From positions 248,001 to 312,000 of the forward strand of contig NZ_JALKAH010000001.1 of the NCBI RefSeq assembly GCF_023015625.1: a DNA stretch of 64,000 bases, in the 5' to 3' direction. The notes beneath the pieces were generated by a model, which was not told the origin of the DNA, searched no databases, and was given only the letters and a program-made list of their open reading frames with translations. A program made the translations under genes and the position numbers. This document shows positions 47,106 through 55,634 of the stretch, piece by piece (position 1 is the stretch's first letter; every line of letters starts with the position of its first letter). The stretch comes from Yoonia sp. F2084L (GTDB lineage Bacteria; Pseudomonadota; Alphaproteobacteria; Rhodobacterales; Rhodobacteraceae).

Positions 47106-47696
47106 ATGACCGATATGAATGCATCTACCGCGGATTTTGCTGGCAACATCGCCCGTAAAGCACCTTTCACGGTCGAAGATATCTTTTGGGGCTACAAAAT
47201 ACGCTCTGGCAGCGGTGTGCCGCTTGCGGTGATGCTCGGTCAGGCAGTTTGTTTCTTTTTCGGTGTTTGCCTGATGACCGCCAGTTTTGGCGTTCTGGTG
47301 CTGCCAACCCTGTTTTTTGATGGTGGTGCTGGCATCATGCGCATCGGTGCGGCCACTTTGATGGGGGCTGCGGCTTTTTATCTGCTGTGGTTTGCCAGCC
47401 GCGGGACCTTGGCTGAGGTGCATGTTGACACCAGCCTTGATGAAATCCGCGAAGTTGTGTGCAATCGCGCGGGCAAGCCAACGACTGTTGCAGCCTATGG
47501 CTTTGAAGAGATCGGCGGTGTTTTCATTGAGGAAAACGACGAAACCGGACGGTCACAGTTGATTATGCGGTACCGTAATACATCGCAGACCGTTTTGGTT
47601 GCCGAAGGCACGCAGGCACAGCTGATGCCACTGCGCGATCAGTTGGCCCACGATCTGTTGGGCACAACAATCCCGATGCATCGCGACGCCGCTTAA
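47106..47696 (+). CDS. Conserved membrane protein of unknown function
   Basis: A 196-residue protein with two adjacent transmembrane segments (about 38-61 and 68-97) and a C-terminal cytosolic or periplasmic beta-rich domain (about 105-185) that resembles a PH-like module: EVHVDTSLDEIREVVCNRAG, YGFEEIGGVFIEEND, MRYRNTSQTVLVAEGT. I recognise it only as a Rhodobacteraceae-type conserved protein. It is divergent from rpsF across 269 bases that hold the ribosomal-protein promoter. Confidence 0.7.
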   Translation: MTDMNASTADFAGNIARKAPFTVEDIFWGYKIRSGSGVPLAVMLGQAVCFFFGVCLMTASFGVLVLPTLFFDGGAGIMRIGAATLMGAAAFYLLWFASRGTLAEVHVDTSLDEIREVVCNRAGKPTTVAAYGFEEIGGVFIEENDETGRSQLIMRYRNTSQTVLVAEGTQAQLMPLRDQLAHDLLGTTIPMHRDAA

Positions 47697-47819
47697 GCCT
47701 TGTCAACGCCGCACTACTATGTGTTGCTGAACAACTTGTGTTCATTTTTGAAGCTTTGATCTGCGACAATTTGCGCTATCTCCTGCGGTACATAAACTCA
47801 CCCGCTTGGAGAATTGTTC

Positions 47820-48398
47820 ATGAAAACGCTTATCGCTTCGGCAGCGCTTGTCGCCGCTACACTCACGACCCCCGCTTTCGCCGCATCGGAAAACTATGTG
47901 CTGGATGCCAGCCACAGCCAGATTGTGTTCACCTATGATCACCTTGGCTATTCCACGACATATGGCATGTTCTCTGGTTTCGAAGGCGAAATTGCATTTG
48001 ATCAGGAAGATCCTGCTGCATCTTCAGTAAACGTCTCGTTCCCTGTCCGCAGCATGTTCACCGGTTGGGAAGCGCGCTTTGATCACTTCATGGGCGGCGA
48101 CTTTTTCGGTGCCGATGAAGACGAGATGGTTACATTCGCGTCAACATCTATCGAAGTGACTGGCGAAGATACCGCCTTGATCACTGGCGATCTGACACTG
48201 AATGGCATTACAAAGCCAGTGGTTCTGGATGCTAAGCTCAACCAAGTTGGCATGCACCCGATGGCCGAAAAGCCTTGGGCTGGCTTTGATGCGACAACCA
48301 CGGTTTTGCGGTCTGATTTCGAAGTAGGCGCGTTCGCCCCCTTCGTCAGTGATGAGGTTGAGATCCTGATTTCAATCGAGGCGATGCAGGCCGAATAA
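47820..48398 (+). CDS. YceI-family exported lipid-binding protein
   Basis: A 192-residue periplasmic protein with a signal peptide (MKTLIASAALVAATLTTPAFA) and the YceI lipocalin-like barrel: YVLDASHSQIVFTYDHLGYSTTYGMF, FPVRSMFTGWEARFDHFMGGDFF and VTGDLTLNG-type ITGDLTLNGITKPVVLDA. Homologues bind isoprenoid quinones or related lipids. ATG 47820 has GGAG upstream. It converges on a cytochrome b561-YceI fusion gene. Confidence 0.9.
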   Translation: MKTLIASAALVAATLTTPAFAASENYVLDASHSQIVFTYDHLGYSTTYGMFSGFEGEIAFDQEDPAASSVNVSFPVRSMFTGWEARFDHFMGGDFFGADEDEMVTFASTSIEVTGEDTALITGDLTLNGITKPVVLDAKLNQVGMHPMAEKPWAGFDATTTVLRSDFEVGAFAPFVSDEVEILISIEAMQAE

Positions 48399-48424
48399 GC
48401 CTGACAAAAACCAAGTACTATTTT

Positions 48425-48458
48425 GGCCGCGCCCTTGCGAACAGGGCGCGGCCTTTTT
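48425..48458. terminator. Terminator between yceI and the cytochrome b561-YceI gene
   Basis: GGCCGCGCCC (48425-48434) and GGGCGCGGCC (48444-48453) form a perfect 10-base stem followed by TTTTT. It ends yceI transcription. Confidence 0.92.
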
Positions 48459-48460
48459 CT

Positions 48461-49648
48461 TTAGCGCGTTGCTGTCAGTGCGATATCGACGGTGACGGCA
48501 AAGGCAAGGTTGCTTTCATCGCTCATGCTTTGGCCAATCTGGAACGTCCGTCGATCAATCACGACCGAACCCGCCATTTCTGCGGTGTCGCCGTCTAACG
48601 TCAAACTGAATGGCAGGCTGATCGGCGCTGAGATGTCTTTGATCGTCAGGGTCCCATCAGCGATGTAGTTGTCGCCATCCGCTGTGATCTCTCCGGCAAA
48701 CACGGCTGTCGGGAAGTTGGCCGCGTTGAAAAAGTCGCTTCCAAGCGCGTCATTTGTTACTGATCCGATCTTCAGTGAACCAATGGAAATTGTGGTTTCG
48801 ACGTTGCCCAGCACGCCGGTCGCATTTTCATCAAAAGTGATGGCGGAGGTCCATTCTTCGAATGCGCCGCTAACGGGGCTGTTGAACTGGGTGATTGTCA
48901 GGCCGATTTCACCAGTGGTGACCGTCCATTCCGAAGATACCTCGGCCAGATCTGCTTGGACGATGTCTGACTTCGCTGTGTAAAGGCCTGCTGCGGCGCC
49001 TGCGCCCGTCGCTGCGGCGTATATCACCAAAGCAGCGATTGGGGCGGCCAGATTGCCTTGATGTGACCCATCTGTGCCTGCATCTGATGTGCCAAACCAC
49101 ATGCGGCGCAGGGTGGCGTCTTTGTCGATGAAGTGGTGTTTCAGTGCGCCCGCGATGTGCAGTAGAATCGCCCCGACCATTATCTTGCTCCAGACCCAAT
49201 GCAGACCGGCAAAGAGTTTTGCCACGCTTTCATCGTTTGGCACAAAAGGCAGATCTTGACCCATCGGCAGCAAGTGGGGCGCAAAACCTTCTGTCGCGGC
49301 GTGGTGAATCCAGCCGGTCAGGGGAACAGCAACCAACGAGATATAAAGCAGCCAATGCACCAGTTCGGCCAACATCGTCTCGGCCTTGCGGTCAGGGTGC
49401 AGCCCGGCTGGTTTTGTTTGCGTCAGCGCCCAAATGATCCGCGCCAGTGCTACCGCAAAAACAAGAAGCCCCAGCGTTTTATGAAACGAGAAAAGCTGCG
49501 CCTTGAAGGCAAGCTGTTCGTTGGTTTCATACGGCAGCCGGTTGGCAATCGCTCCCAGCGGAATCACTGTCAGAATGAAAAGCGCTGTCAGCCAGTGAAA
49601 GGTTTTGGTGACGGTGCCGTAGGTTGTGGATGAATGTGTAGTGGACAT
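48461..49648 (-). CDS. Cytochrome b561 fused to a YceI domain
   Basis: A 395-residue fusion. The N-terminal half (about 1-185) is a four-helix cytochrome b561 with heme-ligand histidines in KTFHWLTALFI, FSFHKTLGLLV, LVHWLLYISLV and LHIAGALKHHF. A further helix (about 203-222) leads to a periplasmic YceI domain (about 230-395; SSEWTVTTGEIGLTITQFNSPVSG, NAANFPTAVFAGEI). It probably moves electrons between the quinone pool and a lipid-bound periplasmic partner. A separate YceI gene faces it. Confidence 0.9.
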   Translation of the reverse strand: MSTTHSSTTYGTVTKTFHWLTALFILTVIPLGAIANRLPYETNEQLAFKAQLFSFHKTLGLLVFAVALARIIWALTQTKPAGLHPDRKAETMLAELVHWLLYISLVAVPLTGWIHHAATEGFAPHLLPMGQDLPFVPNDESVAKLFAGLHWVWSKIMVGAILLHIAGALKHHFIDKDATLRRMWFGTSDAGTDGSHQGNLAAPIAALVIYAAATGAGAAAGLYTAKSDIVQADLAEVSSEWTVTTGEIGLTITQFNSPVSGAFEEWTSAITFDENATGVLGNVETTISIGSLKIGSVTNDALGSDFFNAANFPTAVFAGEITADGDNYIADGTLTIKDISAPISLPFSLTLDGDTAEMAGSVVIDRRTFQIGQSMSDESNLAFAVTVDIALTATR

Positions 49649-49810
49649 GCGGGTCTCCGAGATCTGCCTTGGTTTTGCTTAGCATCTTGCTAGGCTTACG
49701 CACAGGGTGTGGTTTTTCTTCTCTGATCCGCTCAGATTATGGGATTGCTTGTGCGTATTGCCTTGGCGCGGTAAGCCTCGGAGAACAAAAACAAAGTCGA
49801 GGGACGTGCC

Positions 49811-50749
49811 ATGCACGCATTTGTATTTCCGGGCCAAGGGGCACAAACCATTGGAATGGGTAAGGCATTGGCTGATGCTTACCCGGCTGCAAAAGCCGTG
49901 TTTGATGAGGTCGATGCGGCCTTGGGCGAAAACCTGTCGGGTTTGATCTGGGAAGGCGCGATTGAAGATCTGACCCTGACCGCCAATGCACAACCTGCAC
50001 TGATGGCGACCTCAATGGCCGTCATGCGTGCGCTTGAGGCAGAAGGTGTGGGCGTTGATGCTGCCTCTTTTGTGGCAGGTCATTCGCTGGGCGAGTATTC
50101 GGCTTTGGCTGCCGCTGGTGCTTTGTCTGTTGGTGATACCGCGCGGCTGCTGCGCGTCAGGGGCAATGCGATGCAAGAGGCCGTGCCCGTGGGCGTCGGC
50201 GCGATGGCGGCTGTGTTGGGGCTGGGGCTTGATGCCGTCAAGGAGGTGGCTGAAGAGGCCGCACAGGGTGAGGTATGTCAGGCCGCCAATGACAATGATC
50301 CTGCGCAAGTCGTGGTGTCCGGTCACAAGGGGGCCGTTGAACGTGCCGTCGACATTGCAAAGGCCAAGGGTGCCAAGCGTGCGCTTTTGCTGCCAGTGAG
50401 CGCACCGTTTCATTGCAGCCTGATGCAGCCAGCCGCTGATGCGATGGCGCGGGCGCTTGAGACGGTCGCGCTTATTGAACCGAAGGTGCCGCTTGTCGCC
50501 AATGTTCTGGCCGAGGCTGTGACTGATCCAGCGAAAATACGCAGCCTGCTGGTTGATCAGGTCACCGGTGCGGTTCGTTGGCGCGAAACCGTGATCTATA
50601 TGGCGGCGCAGGGCGTCACCGAGATTTATGAAATTGGTGCAGGCAAGGCCCTGTCGGGTATGGTCAAACGGATTGATCGTGACGTGGCCGCTTCTGCTGT
50701 GGGTACACCGGATGATGTTGCTGCGTGTATCGCTGCTATTGCGAATTAG
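49811..50749 (+). CDS. fabD: Malonyl-CoA:ACP transacylase
   Basis: A 312-residue FabD loading malonate onto acyl carrier protein. The catalytic serine is Ser92 in GHSLGEYSAL, the conserved FPGQGAQ opens the protein, and the catalytic His lies in SAPFHCSLM near residue 200. It starts the fatty-acid synthesis cluster; fabG follows 19 bases later. Confidence 0.97.
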   Translation: MHAFVFPGQGAQTIGMGKALADAYPAAKAVFDEVDAALGENLSGLIWEGAIEDLTLTANAQPALMATSMAVMRALEAEGVGVDAASFVAGHSLGEYSALAAAGALSVGDTARLLRVRGNAMQEAVPVGVGAMAAVLGLGLDAVKEVAEEAAQGEVCQAANDNDPAQVVVSGHKGAVERAVDIAKAKGAKRALLLPVSAPFHCSLMQPAADAMARALETVALIEPKVPLVANVLAEAVTDPAKIRSLLVDQVTGAVRWRETVIYMAAQGVTEIYEIGAGKALSGMVKRIDRDVAASAVGTPDDVAACIAAIAN

Positions 50750-50768
50750 AATAAAGAAGGGCTTTTAA

Positions 50769-51506
50769 ATGTTTGATCTAAATGGAAAGAATGCTTTGGT
50801 AACCGGGGCCTCTGGTGGTATTGGCGGCGCAATTGCGAAGGCCCTTTATGATGCGGGTGCAACGGTTGCCTTGTCCGGTACGCGTGTTGCTCCGTTGGAG
50901 GAGCTTGCCGCGTCATTGGGTGACCGCGCACATGTGTTGCCGTGCAACCTGAGCGATGCGGAGGCTGTGACGGCTTTGCCGAAACAGGCGGCTGACGCGA
51001 TGGGATCGGTCGATGTGCTGGTGAATAACGCAGGCATCACCCGTGATAACCTGTTCATGCGGATGTCGGATGATGAATGGGCCTCGGTTTTGGAGGTGAA
51101 CCTGACTTCGACGATGCGTTTGTGCAAAGGAGTGATCCGCGGGATGATGAAGGCGCGTTGGGGCCGGATCGTGAATATCTCATCCGTTGTTGGTGCGACA
51201 GGTAATCCCGGCCAGGCCAATTATGCGGCATCAAAGGCCGGTATGGTGGGGATGTCGAAGTCAATTGCCTATGAGGTGGCAAGCCGTGGGATTACTGTCA
51301 ATTGCGTGGCCCCTGGTTTCATCACGACAGCGATGACCGACAAGCTGACTGATGATCAAAAGTCCGGTATTTTGACCCAAGTGCCTGCGGGTCGCATGGG
51401 TGACGCCGAAGAAATTGCTGCGGCGGTTTTGTATCTTTCCAGCCCAGAGGCTGCTTATGTCACCGGCACGACCTTGCATGTGAATGGCGGCATGGCCATG
51501 TTGTGA
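50769..51506 (+). CDS. fabG: 3-oxoacyl-ACP reductase
   Basis: A 245-residue short-chain dehydrogenase reducing beta-ketoacyl-ACP with NADPH. The cofactor motif GASGGIGGAI is at residues 13-22; the catalytic residues are Ser139, Tyr152 and Lys156 (NYAASKAG). NNAG is at 86-89. AAAGAAGG precedes the ATG. It is the second gene of the cluster. Confidence 0.97.
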   Translation: MFDLNGKNALVTGASGGIGGAIAKALYDAGATVALSGTRVAPLEELAASLGDRAHVLPCNLSDAEAVTALPKQAADAMGSVDVLVNNAGITRDNLFMRMSDDEWASVLEVNLTSTMRLCKGVIRGMMKARWGRIVNISSVVGATGNPGQANYAASKAGMVGMSKSIAYEVASRGITVNCVAPGFITTAMTDKLTDDQKSGILTQVPAGRMGDAEEIAAAVLYLSSPEAAYVTGTTLHVNGGMAML

Positions 51507-51592
51507 TCAGTCGTTCGATTTGGACGGTGGAAAGCGTTTGCCATTATGGATTTCTCTGTTATAGGCCACGCAGATTTGCTGAAAGGCGCGTT

Positions 51593-51605
51593 TGACGTTA
51601 CGTCA
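51593..51605. promoter_or_regulatory. Palindrome in the fabG-acpP gap
   Basis: TGACGTTACGTCA is a perfect six-base dyad around one central base, 107 bases ahead of acpP in a 205-base gap that otherwise shows no gene. It could bind a dimeric regulator of acpP. No clear promoter boxes with normal spacing were found next to it. Confidence 0.3.
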
Positions 51606-51711
51606 GATAATGTGCTTCGCAGATGAGACAGCGGCCCACATGGGACGTAAGAGTTTGGGCGCAAGCCTGAGGAACAACGGGTGTAAGCCCAGAAAGACAT
51701 GAGGAATTAAT

Positions 51712-51945
51712 ATGAGCGACGTTGCAGACCGCGTACGCAAGATTGTTGTAGAGCATCTTGGTGTTGAAGAAGACAAAGTGACCGAAGCTGCGTCCTTTAT
51801 TGATGATCTGGGCGCCGATAGCCTTGATACTGTTGAGCTTGTCATGGCTTTTGAAGAAGAGTTTGGGATCGAAATCCCTGATGACGCAGCCGAGACAATC
51901 CAGACATTTGGCGACGCTGTTAAGTTTATCGACGGCGCGAAGTAA
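51712..51945 (+). CDS. acpP: Acyl carrier protein
   Basis: A 77-residue acidic ACP. The phosphopantetheine attachment site is Ser37 in [28 protein letters not shown] precedes the ATG. It carries acyl chains for the Fab enzymes and is also a typical acyl donor for LuxI and lipid A acyltransferases. Confidence 0.98.
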   Translation: MSDVADRVRKIVVEHLGVEEDKVTEAASFIDDLGADSLDTVELVMAFEEEFGIEIPDDAAETIQTFGDAVKFIDGAK

Positions 51946-51962
51946 ACGCCTGATAGATTGCG

Positions 51963-52883
51963 TTAAGCGGCGTCCTTTGGGGCGCCGTTTTGCGTTTCCG
52001 CTGCTTGCGAGGACGCGCGTACCTGTTCGACGGCCGACAGCGATATTGATTTGCCGAACTGGACCCCGCTGTAATGCGCATTGCCCCACATAACGGTTCC
52101 GGCGATCCATTGGTTGCATATCGCAATCTCAATATCGCTGCCCTGGGGCAGAGGGGCACCTGTCGCATGCCGCAACTTGGTGCCAAAGCAATTGATGTCG
52201 ATCAGCATGCCCCCGGTTTCGCGACCGTTCCATTTGTAGGGTGTTTCATAGGTGGTGTTGTGTCGCTTGGCACGGCGTCGCTGCAGTATCCGCCAACGGC
52301 GCAGGACGGGGAGTGCTGCCATCACTACCATGACGACGGCTGCTGCGATTGCCAGGGTACGCAGTTGAAATACCTCGTTCGCCAGCGTTTTCAGGTTTTC
52401 GGCGACTTCCGCCAGATCGTCTGCGTCGCTATCCCCGCCACGCCGGCGTTCTGCTGCGGCCCGCGTATCCACCGCGACTTGTTCGTCCGTGCATTGTAAG
52501 TCTCTGAGGTGTTGGCTGATCTCAGCAAGGTTATCACGCGTAGATTTGCCAAAATGCATGCGTATTGATTGTGGATCATCAAGGCTGGCACTTTGCAGCA
52601 GGGACCTTGTGTTTTGCAAGAATCGGATGAAGTCCGCGCCATGCCCGGTAAAGCGGTTTCCGTCGACCGCGTCCAAAGTCGCGCGGTCGCTTATCCCGCC
52701 GCTCATACCGCGTATTTGCCGGATGTCTGTGGCAAAGAGTGCTGAGCCAGGGTCCCGCGCCAGCCGAGATTGAATAGTATGCAGTTTGCCCAACGTGTCC
52801 ATCAACACGCAATCTGCATGTGCGGGCGCTGCCACGCCCAGCATGCTGATGAGCAAGATAGAGACCAATCCAAACCGCCGCAA
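51963..52883 (-). CDS. Exported/membrane protein with a C-terminal PilZ-like domain
   Basis: A 306-residue protein with a signal peptide (residues 1-23), a periplasmic helical part with two cysteines, a charged coiled segment (about 140-172), a transmembrane helix at 176-194 and a C-terminal beta-rich domain (about 202-285) with GGMLIDINCFGTKLRHA and GTVMWGNAHYSGVQF, which resembles PilZ. The canonical RxxxR motif could be RRRAKR at 202-207 just before it, and DINCFG stands where PilZ has D/NxSxxG, so c-di-GMP binding is uncertain. It sits on the opposite strand between acpP and fabF. Confidence 0.6.
   Translation of the reverse strand: MRRFGLVSILLISMLGVAAPAHADCVLMDTLGKLHTIQSRLARDPGSALFATDIRQIRGMSGGISDRATLDAVDGNRFTGHGADFIRFLQNTRSLLQSASLDDPQSIRMHFGKSTRDNLAEISQHLRDLQCTDEQVAVDTRAAAERRRGGDSDADDLAEVAENLKTLANEVFQLRTLAIAAAVVMVVMAALPVLRRWRILQRRRAKRHNTTYETPYKWNGRETGGMLIDINCFGTKLRHATGAPLPQGSDIEIAICNQWIAGTVMWGNAHYSGVQFGKSISLSAVEQVRASSQAAETQNGAPKDAA
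51968..51991 (+). terminator. Candidate terminator of acpP
   Basis: CGGCGTCC (51968-51975) and GGGCGCCG (51980-51987) form an 8-base stem with one G-U pair, followed by TTTT. It overlaps the 3' end of the opposite-strand PilZ-like gene. Confidence 0.6.
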
Positions 52884-53045
52884 AACTGTGTCCTTTTCAC
52901 AATTGCGATGGTCCTACGCCAAACGCCTTAAGCACTGGTGAAATGCCATCGTGCATTCCTTGCCGATCTGGATTGCTGCTCTTGCCCCTGTGGTGGTCGC
53001 TGCGCTATCAGTGACGCTAAACACGCCAAGAGGTGAGGGCAGAAT

Positions 53046-54305
53046 ATGCGTCGAGTTGTTGTGACAGGTCTGGGGTTGGTCACACCCCTTGCAGATGGTG
53101 TTGAAAATACGTGGGAGCGGATTTTGGACGGCCAGTCTGGCGCTGGCAAAATCACCGGTTTTGACCCCAGCCGATTGACAACCCAATACGCGTGTGAAGT
53201 GCCTTTGGGCGATGGTTCGGACGGGACGTTCAACGCGGACGCCTATATGGAACCCAAAGAGCAGCGTAAGGTCGATACCTTTATTTTGTTCGGCATGGCC
53301 GCAGCACAGCAGGCCGTTGAAGATGCCGGTTGGATGCCTGAGGACCGCGAAGCGCAGGAGCGGACCGGTGTTCTGATCGGTTCTGGTATTGGTGGGTTGA
53401 ACTCAATCGCCGATACGGCGGTGATGATGGCCGACAAGGGTCCGCGTCGAGTGTCGCCATTTTTTGTGCCCGGTGCGTTGATCAACCTGATTTCTGGTCA
53501 GGTGTCGATTAGGTATGGGTTTCGCGGGCCTAACCATTCTGTTGTGACGGCCTGTTCGACAGGTGCGCATGCGATTGGTGATGCGTCCCGATTGATCCAG
53601 CATGGTGATGCGGATGTGATGATTGCCGGTGGTGCTGAGGCGGCTATTTGTGAATTGGGCATGGCCGGCTTTAATGCCTGTAAGGCATTGAGCACAAAGC
53701 ATAATGATGATCCGACAGTGGCGAGTCGTCCGTGGGATGCGGATCGCGATGGGTTTGTCATGGGTGAGGGCGCGGGGATTGTTGTGCTTGAGGAGTATGA
53801 GCACGCTAAGGCGCGCGGTGCGAAGATTTACGCCGAAGTGCTGGGGTATGGTTTGAGTGGCGATGCGCACCATATTACGGCGCCGCCCCCTGATCACGAA
53901 GGGGCTGAGCGTGCGATGCGTGCAGCTTGCCGCAATGCCGGGATTGAGCCGAGCCAGATCAATTATGTCAATGCCCACGGTACATCGACGATGGCTGATA
54001 CGATTGAATTGGGTGCTGTTGAGCGGTTGGTGGGGGATGCTGCCAAATCGTTGAAGATGTCTTCGACTAAGTCGATGACCGGGCATCTTTTGGGGGCTGC
54101 GGGTGCGATTGAGGCGATATTCTCGATCTTGGCTATTCGCGATCAGGTGGCTCCGCCTACCATCAACCTCGATACTTTGGATTGTGAGACGGTTGTCGAT
54201 CTTTGCGCCAATGGGAAAGTTCCTGCGAAGATTGATGTGGCGTTGTCGAACTCCTTTGGTTTTGGCGGCACGAACGCTAGCGTTGTGTTTGGGAAACTGG
54301 ACTGA
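53046..54305 (+). CDS. fabF: 3-oxoacyl-ACP synthase II
   Basis: A 419-residue condensing enzyme. The catalytic Cys170 is in VVTACSTGAHAIGDA; the two histidines lie in NAHGTSTMADT and TGHLLGAAGAIEA. It elongates acyl-ACP and adjusts membrane unsaturation. Its TGA overlaps the mltG ATG (TGATG). It is read divergently from the PilZ-like gene. Confidence 0.97.
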   Translation: MRRVVVTGLGLVTPLADGVENTWERILDGQSGAGKITGFDPSRLTTQYACEVPLGDGSDGTFNADAYMEPKEQRKVDTFILFGMAAAQQAVEDAGWMPEDREAQERTGVLIGSGIGGLNSIADTAVMMADKGPRRVSPFFVPGALINLISGQVSIRYGFRGPNHSVVTACSTGAHAIGDASRLIQHGDADVMIAGGAEAAICELGMAGFNACKALSTKHNDDPTVASRPWDADRDGFVMGEGAGIVVLEEYEHAKARGAKIYAEVLGYGLSGDAHHITAPPPDHEGAERAMRAACRNAGIEPSQINYVNAHGTSTMADTIELGAVERLVGDAAKSLKMSSTKSMTGHLLGAAGAIEAIFSILAIRDQVAPPTINLDTLDCETVVDLCANGKVPAKIDVALSNSFGFGGTNASVVFGKLD

Positions 54306-55462
54306 TGTGGCGTCATATTGCTGCGAATGCTTTTACGTTTTTGATTGTTGGCCTGTTTCTGATGGCTGGCGTCGTGGCGTGGGGCACGCGGCAATACAGT
54401 GCCGCTGGTCCATTGGATGCGGCGATATGCCTTGAGGTGCCGAGCGGCGGCACAATGCGCCGGTTGAGTGCTGATTTGGTTGAAAGGGACGCGATCTCTT
54501 CGGCCTTCATTTTTGAGACTGGTGCGGATTATACCGACAAATCTGGGTTGCTGAAGCAGGGGCGCTTTCGTGTCCCGGAGCAGGCTTCGATGGAGGAGAT
54601 CATCGATATTGTGACTCGGGGTGGGCGCAATACCTGTGGCGCTGAGGTGATCTACCGTGTTGGTATTAACCGCACGATTGTGGATGTGCGTGAGCTTGAT
54701 CCCGCAACGAATGAATTTATTGATCTGGCGAGCTTTCAAGCCGGAGAGGCCGAGGTGCCTGAAGCTTACACTGAAGTACGTGCCGATGGCGAAGCGACCT
54801 ACCGCATTGTGATCGCTGAGGGTGCTACAAGCTGGCAGATTTTGAATGCCTTGGGCCAGATGGATATTCTGCAATCTGACATCACTGATGTACCCGCTGA
54901 GGGGTCTTTGGCCCCGCAGGATTATATTGTGCGAGAAGGGGATACGATTTCGTCTGTTTTGACCCGGATGCGCGATACGCAGGCCGCAATCATGACGACC
55001 GCTTGGGAAAATCGGGTGGAGGGTCTACCGCTGTTGTCCGCGGAAGAGGCGATGGTGTTGGCTAGTATTATCGAGAAAGAGACCAGCGTACCTGAAGAAC
55101 GCAGACAGGTTGCAAGTGTTTTCGTGAACCGTTTGAACCGTGGTATGCGTCTGCAAACAGACCCGACAGTGATCTACGGTATCACCCGTGGCGAGGGTGT
55201 GCTGGGCCGTGGTCTGCGCCAAAGCGAGCTGCGCGGCGCGACCCCGTGGAACACTTATGTGATTGAGGGTTTGCCGCCGACGCCAATCGCCAACCCCGGC
55301 AAGGCCGCGATTGAAGCAGCACTGAACCCGGATACCACAGAGTATATTTTCTTTGTGGCTGACGGCACTGGCGGCCATGCGTTTGCAACCAATCTGGACG
55401 ATCACAACCGCAATGTTGCGCGCTGGCGCGAGATAGAGGCCGAACGCGCGAGTGACGGGTAA
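54305..55462 (+). CDS. mltG: Endolytic peptidoglycan transglycosylase MltG
   Basis: A 385-residue YceG-family protein that cuts nascent glycan strands. It has one N-terminal membrane helix (about 10-27), a LysM-like region, and the catalytic block LASIIEKETSVPEERRQVASVF with the active-site Glu near residue 257, followed by RLQTDPTVIYGI and the conserved PWNTYVIEGLPPTPIANPG. It is co-translated with fabF, a common alphaproteobacterial arrangement. Confidence 0.95.
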   Translation: MWRHIAANAFTFLIVGLFLMAGVVAWGTRQYSAAGPLDAAICLEVPSGGTMRRLSADLVERDAISSAFIFETGADYTDKSGLLKQGRFRVPEQASMEEIIDIVTRGGRNTCGAEVIYRVGINRTIVDVRELDPATNEFIDLASFQAGEAEVPEAYTEVRADGEATYRIVIAEGATSWQILNALGQMDILQSDITDVPAEGSLAPQDYIVREGDTISSVLTRMRDTQAAIMTTAWENRVEGLPLLSAEEAMVLASIIEKETSVPEERRQVASVFVNRLNRGMRLQTDPTVIYGITRGEGVLGRGLRQSELRGATPWNTYVIEGLPPTPIANPGKAAIEAALNPDTTEYIFFVADGTGGHAFATNLDDHNRNVARWREIEAERASDG

Positions 55463-55475
55463 GGTGTTGCTTTCG

Positions 55476-55490
55476 TTAATGAAAGCTTAA
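55476..55490. promoter_or_regulatory. CtrA-type box upstream of the GTA cluster
   Basis: TTAATGAAAGCTTAA is a perfect TTAA-N7-TTAA, the CtrA consensus, located between mltG and the first GTA gene and 30 bases before a possible -35 box at 55521. CtrA is known to be required for GTA expression in Rhodobacterales. The same bases lie partly in the inverted repeat GCTTTC-GTTAAT-GAAAGC (55469-55486), so it could instead be a weak mltG terminator. Confidence 0.5.
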
Positions 55491-55520
55491 TTATCCGCAC
55501 TGGCGCGAGTATTGTCCAAA

Positions 55521-55549
55521 TTGACTTTGGGCAGTGTCTGGCGTAGTTT
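55521..55549 (+). promoter_or_regulatory. Candidate promoter of the GTA cluster
   Basis: TTGACT (55521-55526) and TAGTTT (55544-55549) are spaced by exactly 17 bases, 31 bases downstream of the CtrA-type box. The -10 is a weak match, as expected for an activated promoter. Confidence 0.35.
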
Positions 55550-55634
55550 ACACATGCTAGAAGACCGGGATCAGTGAATGCGATCCTTGCCGCTCGACCG
55601 TAACGGAAGTTTCCTTACAGGTCTGAATTTTACA

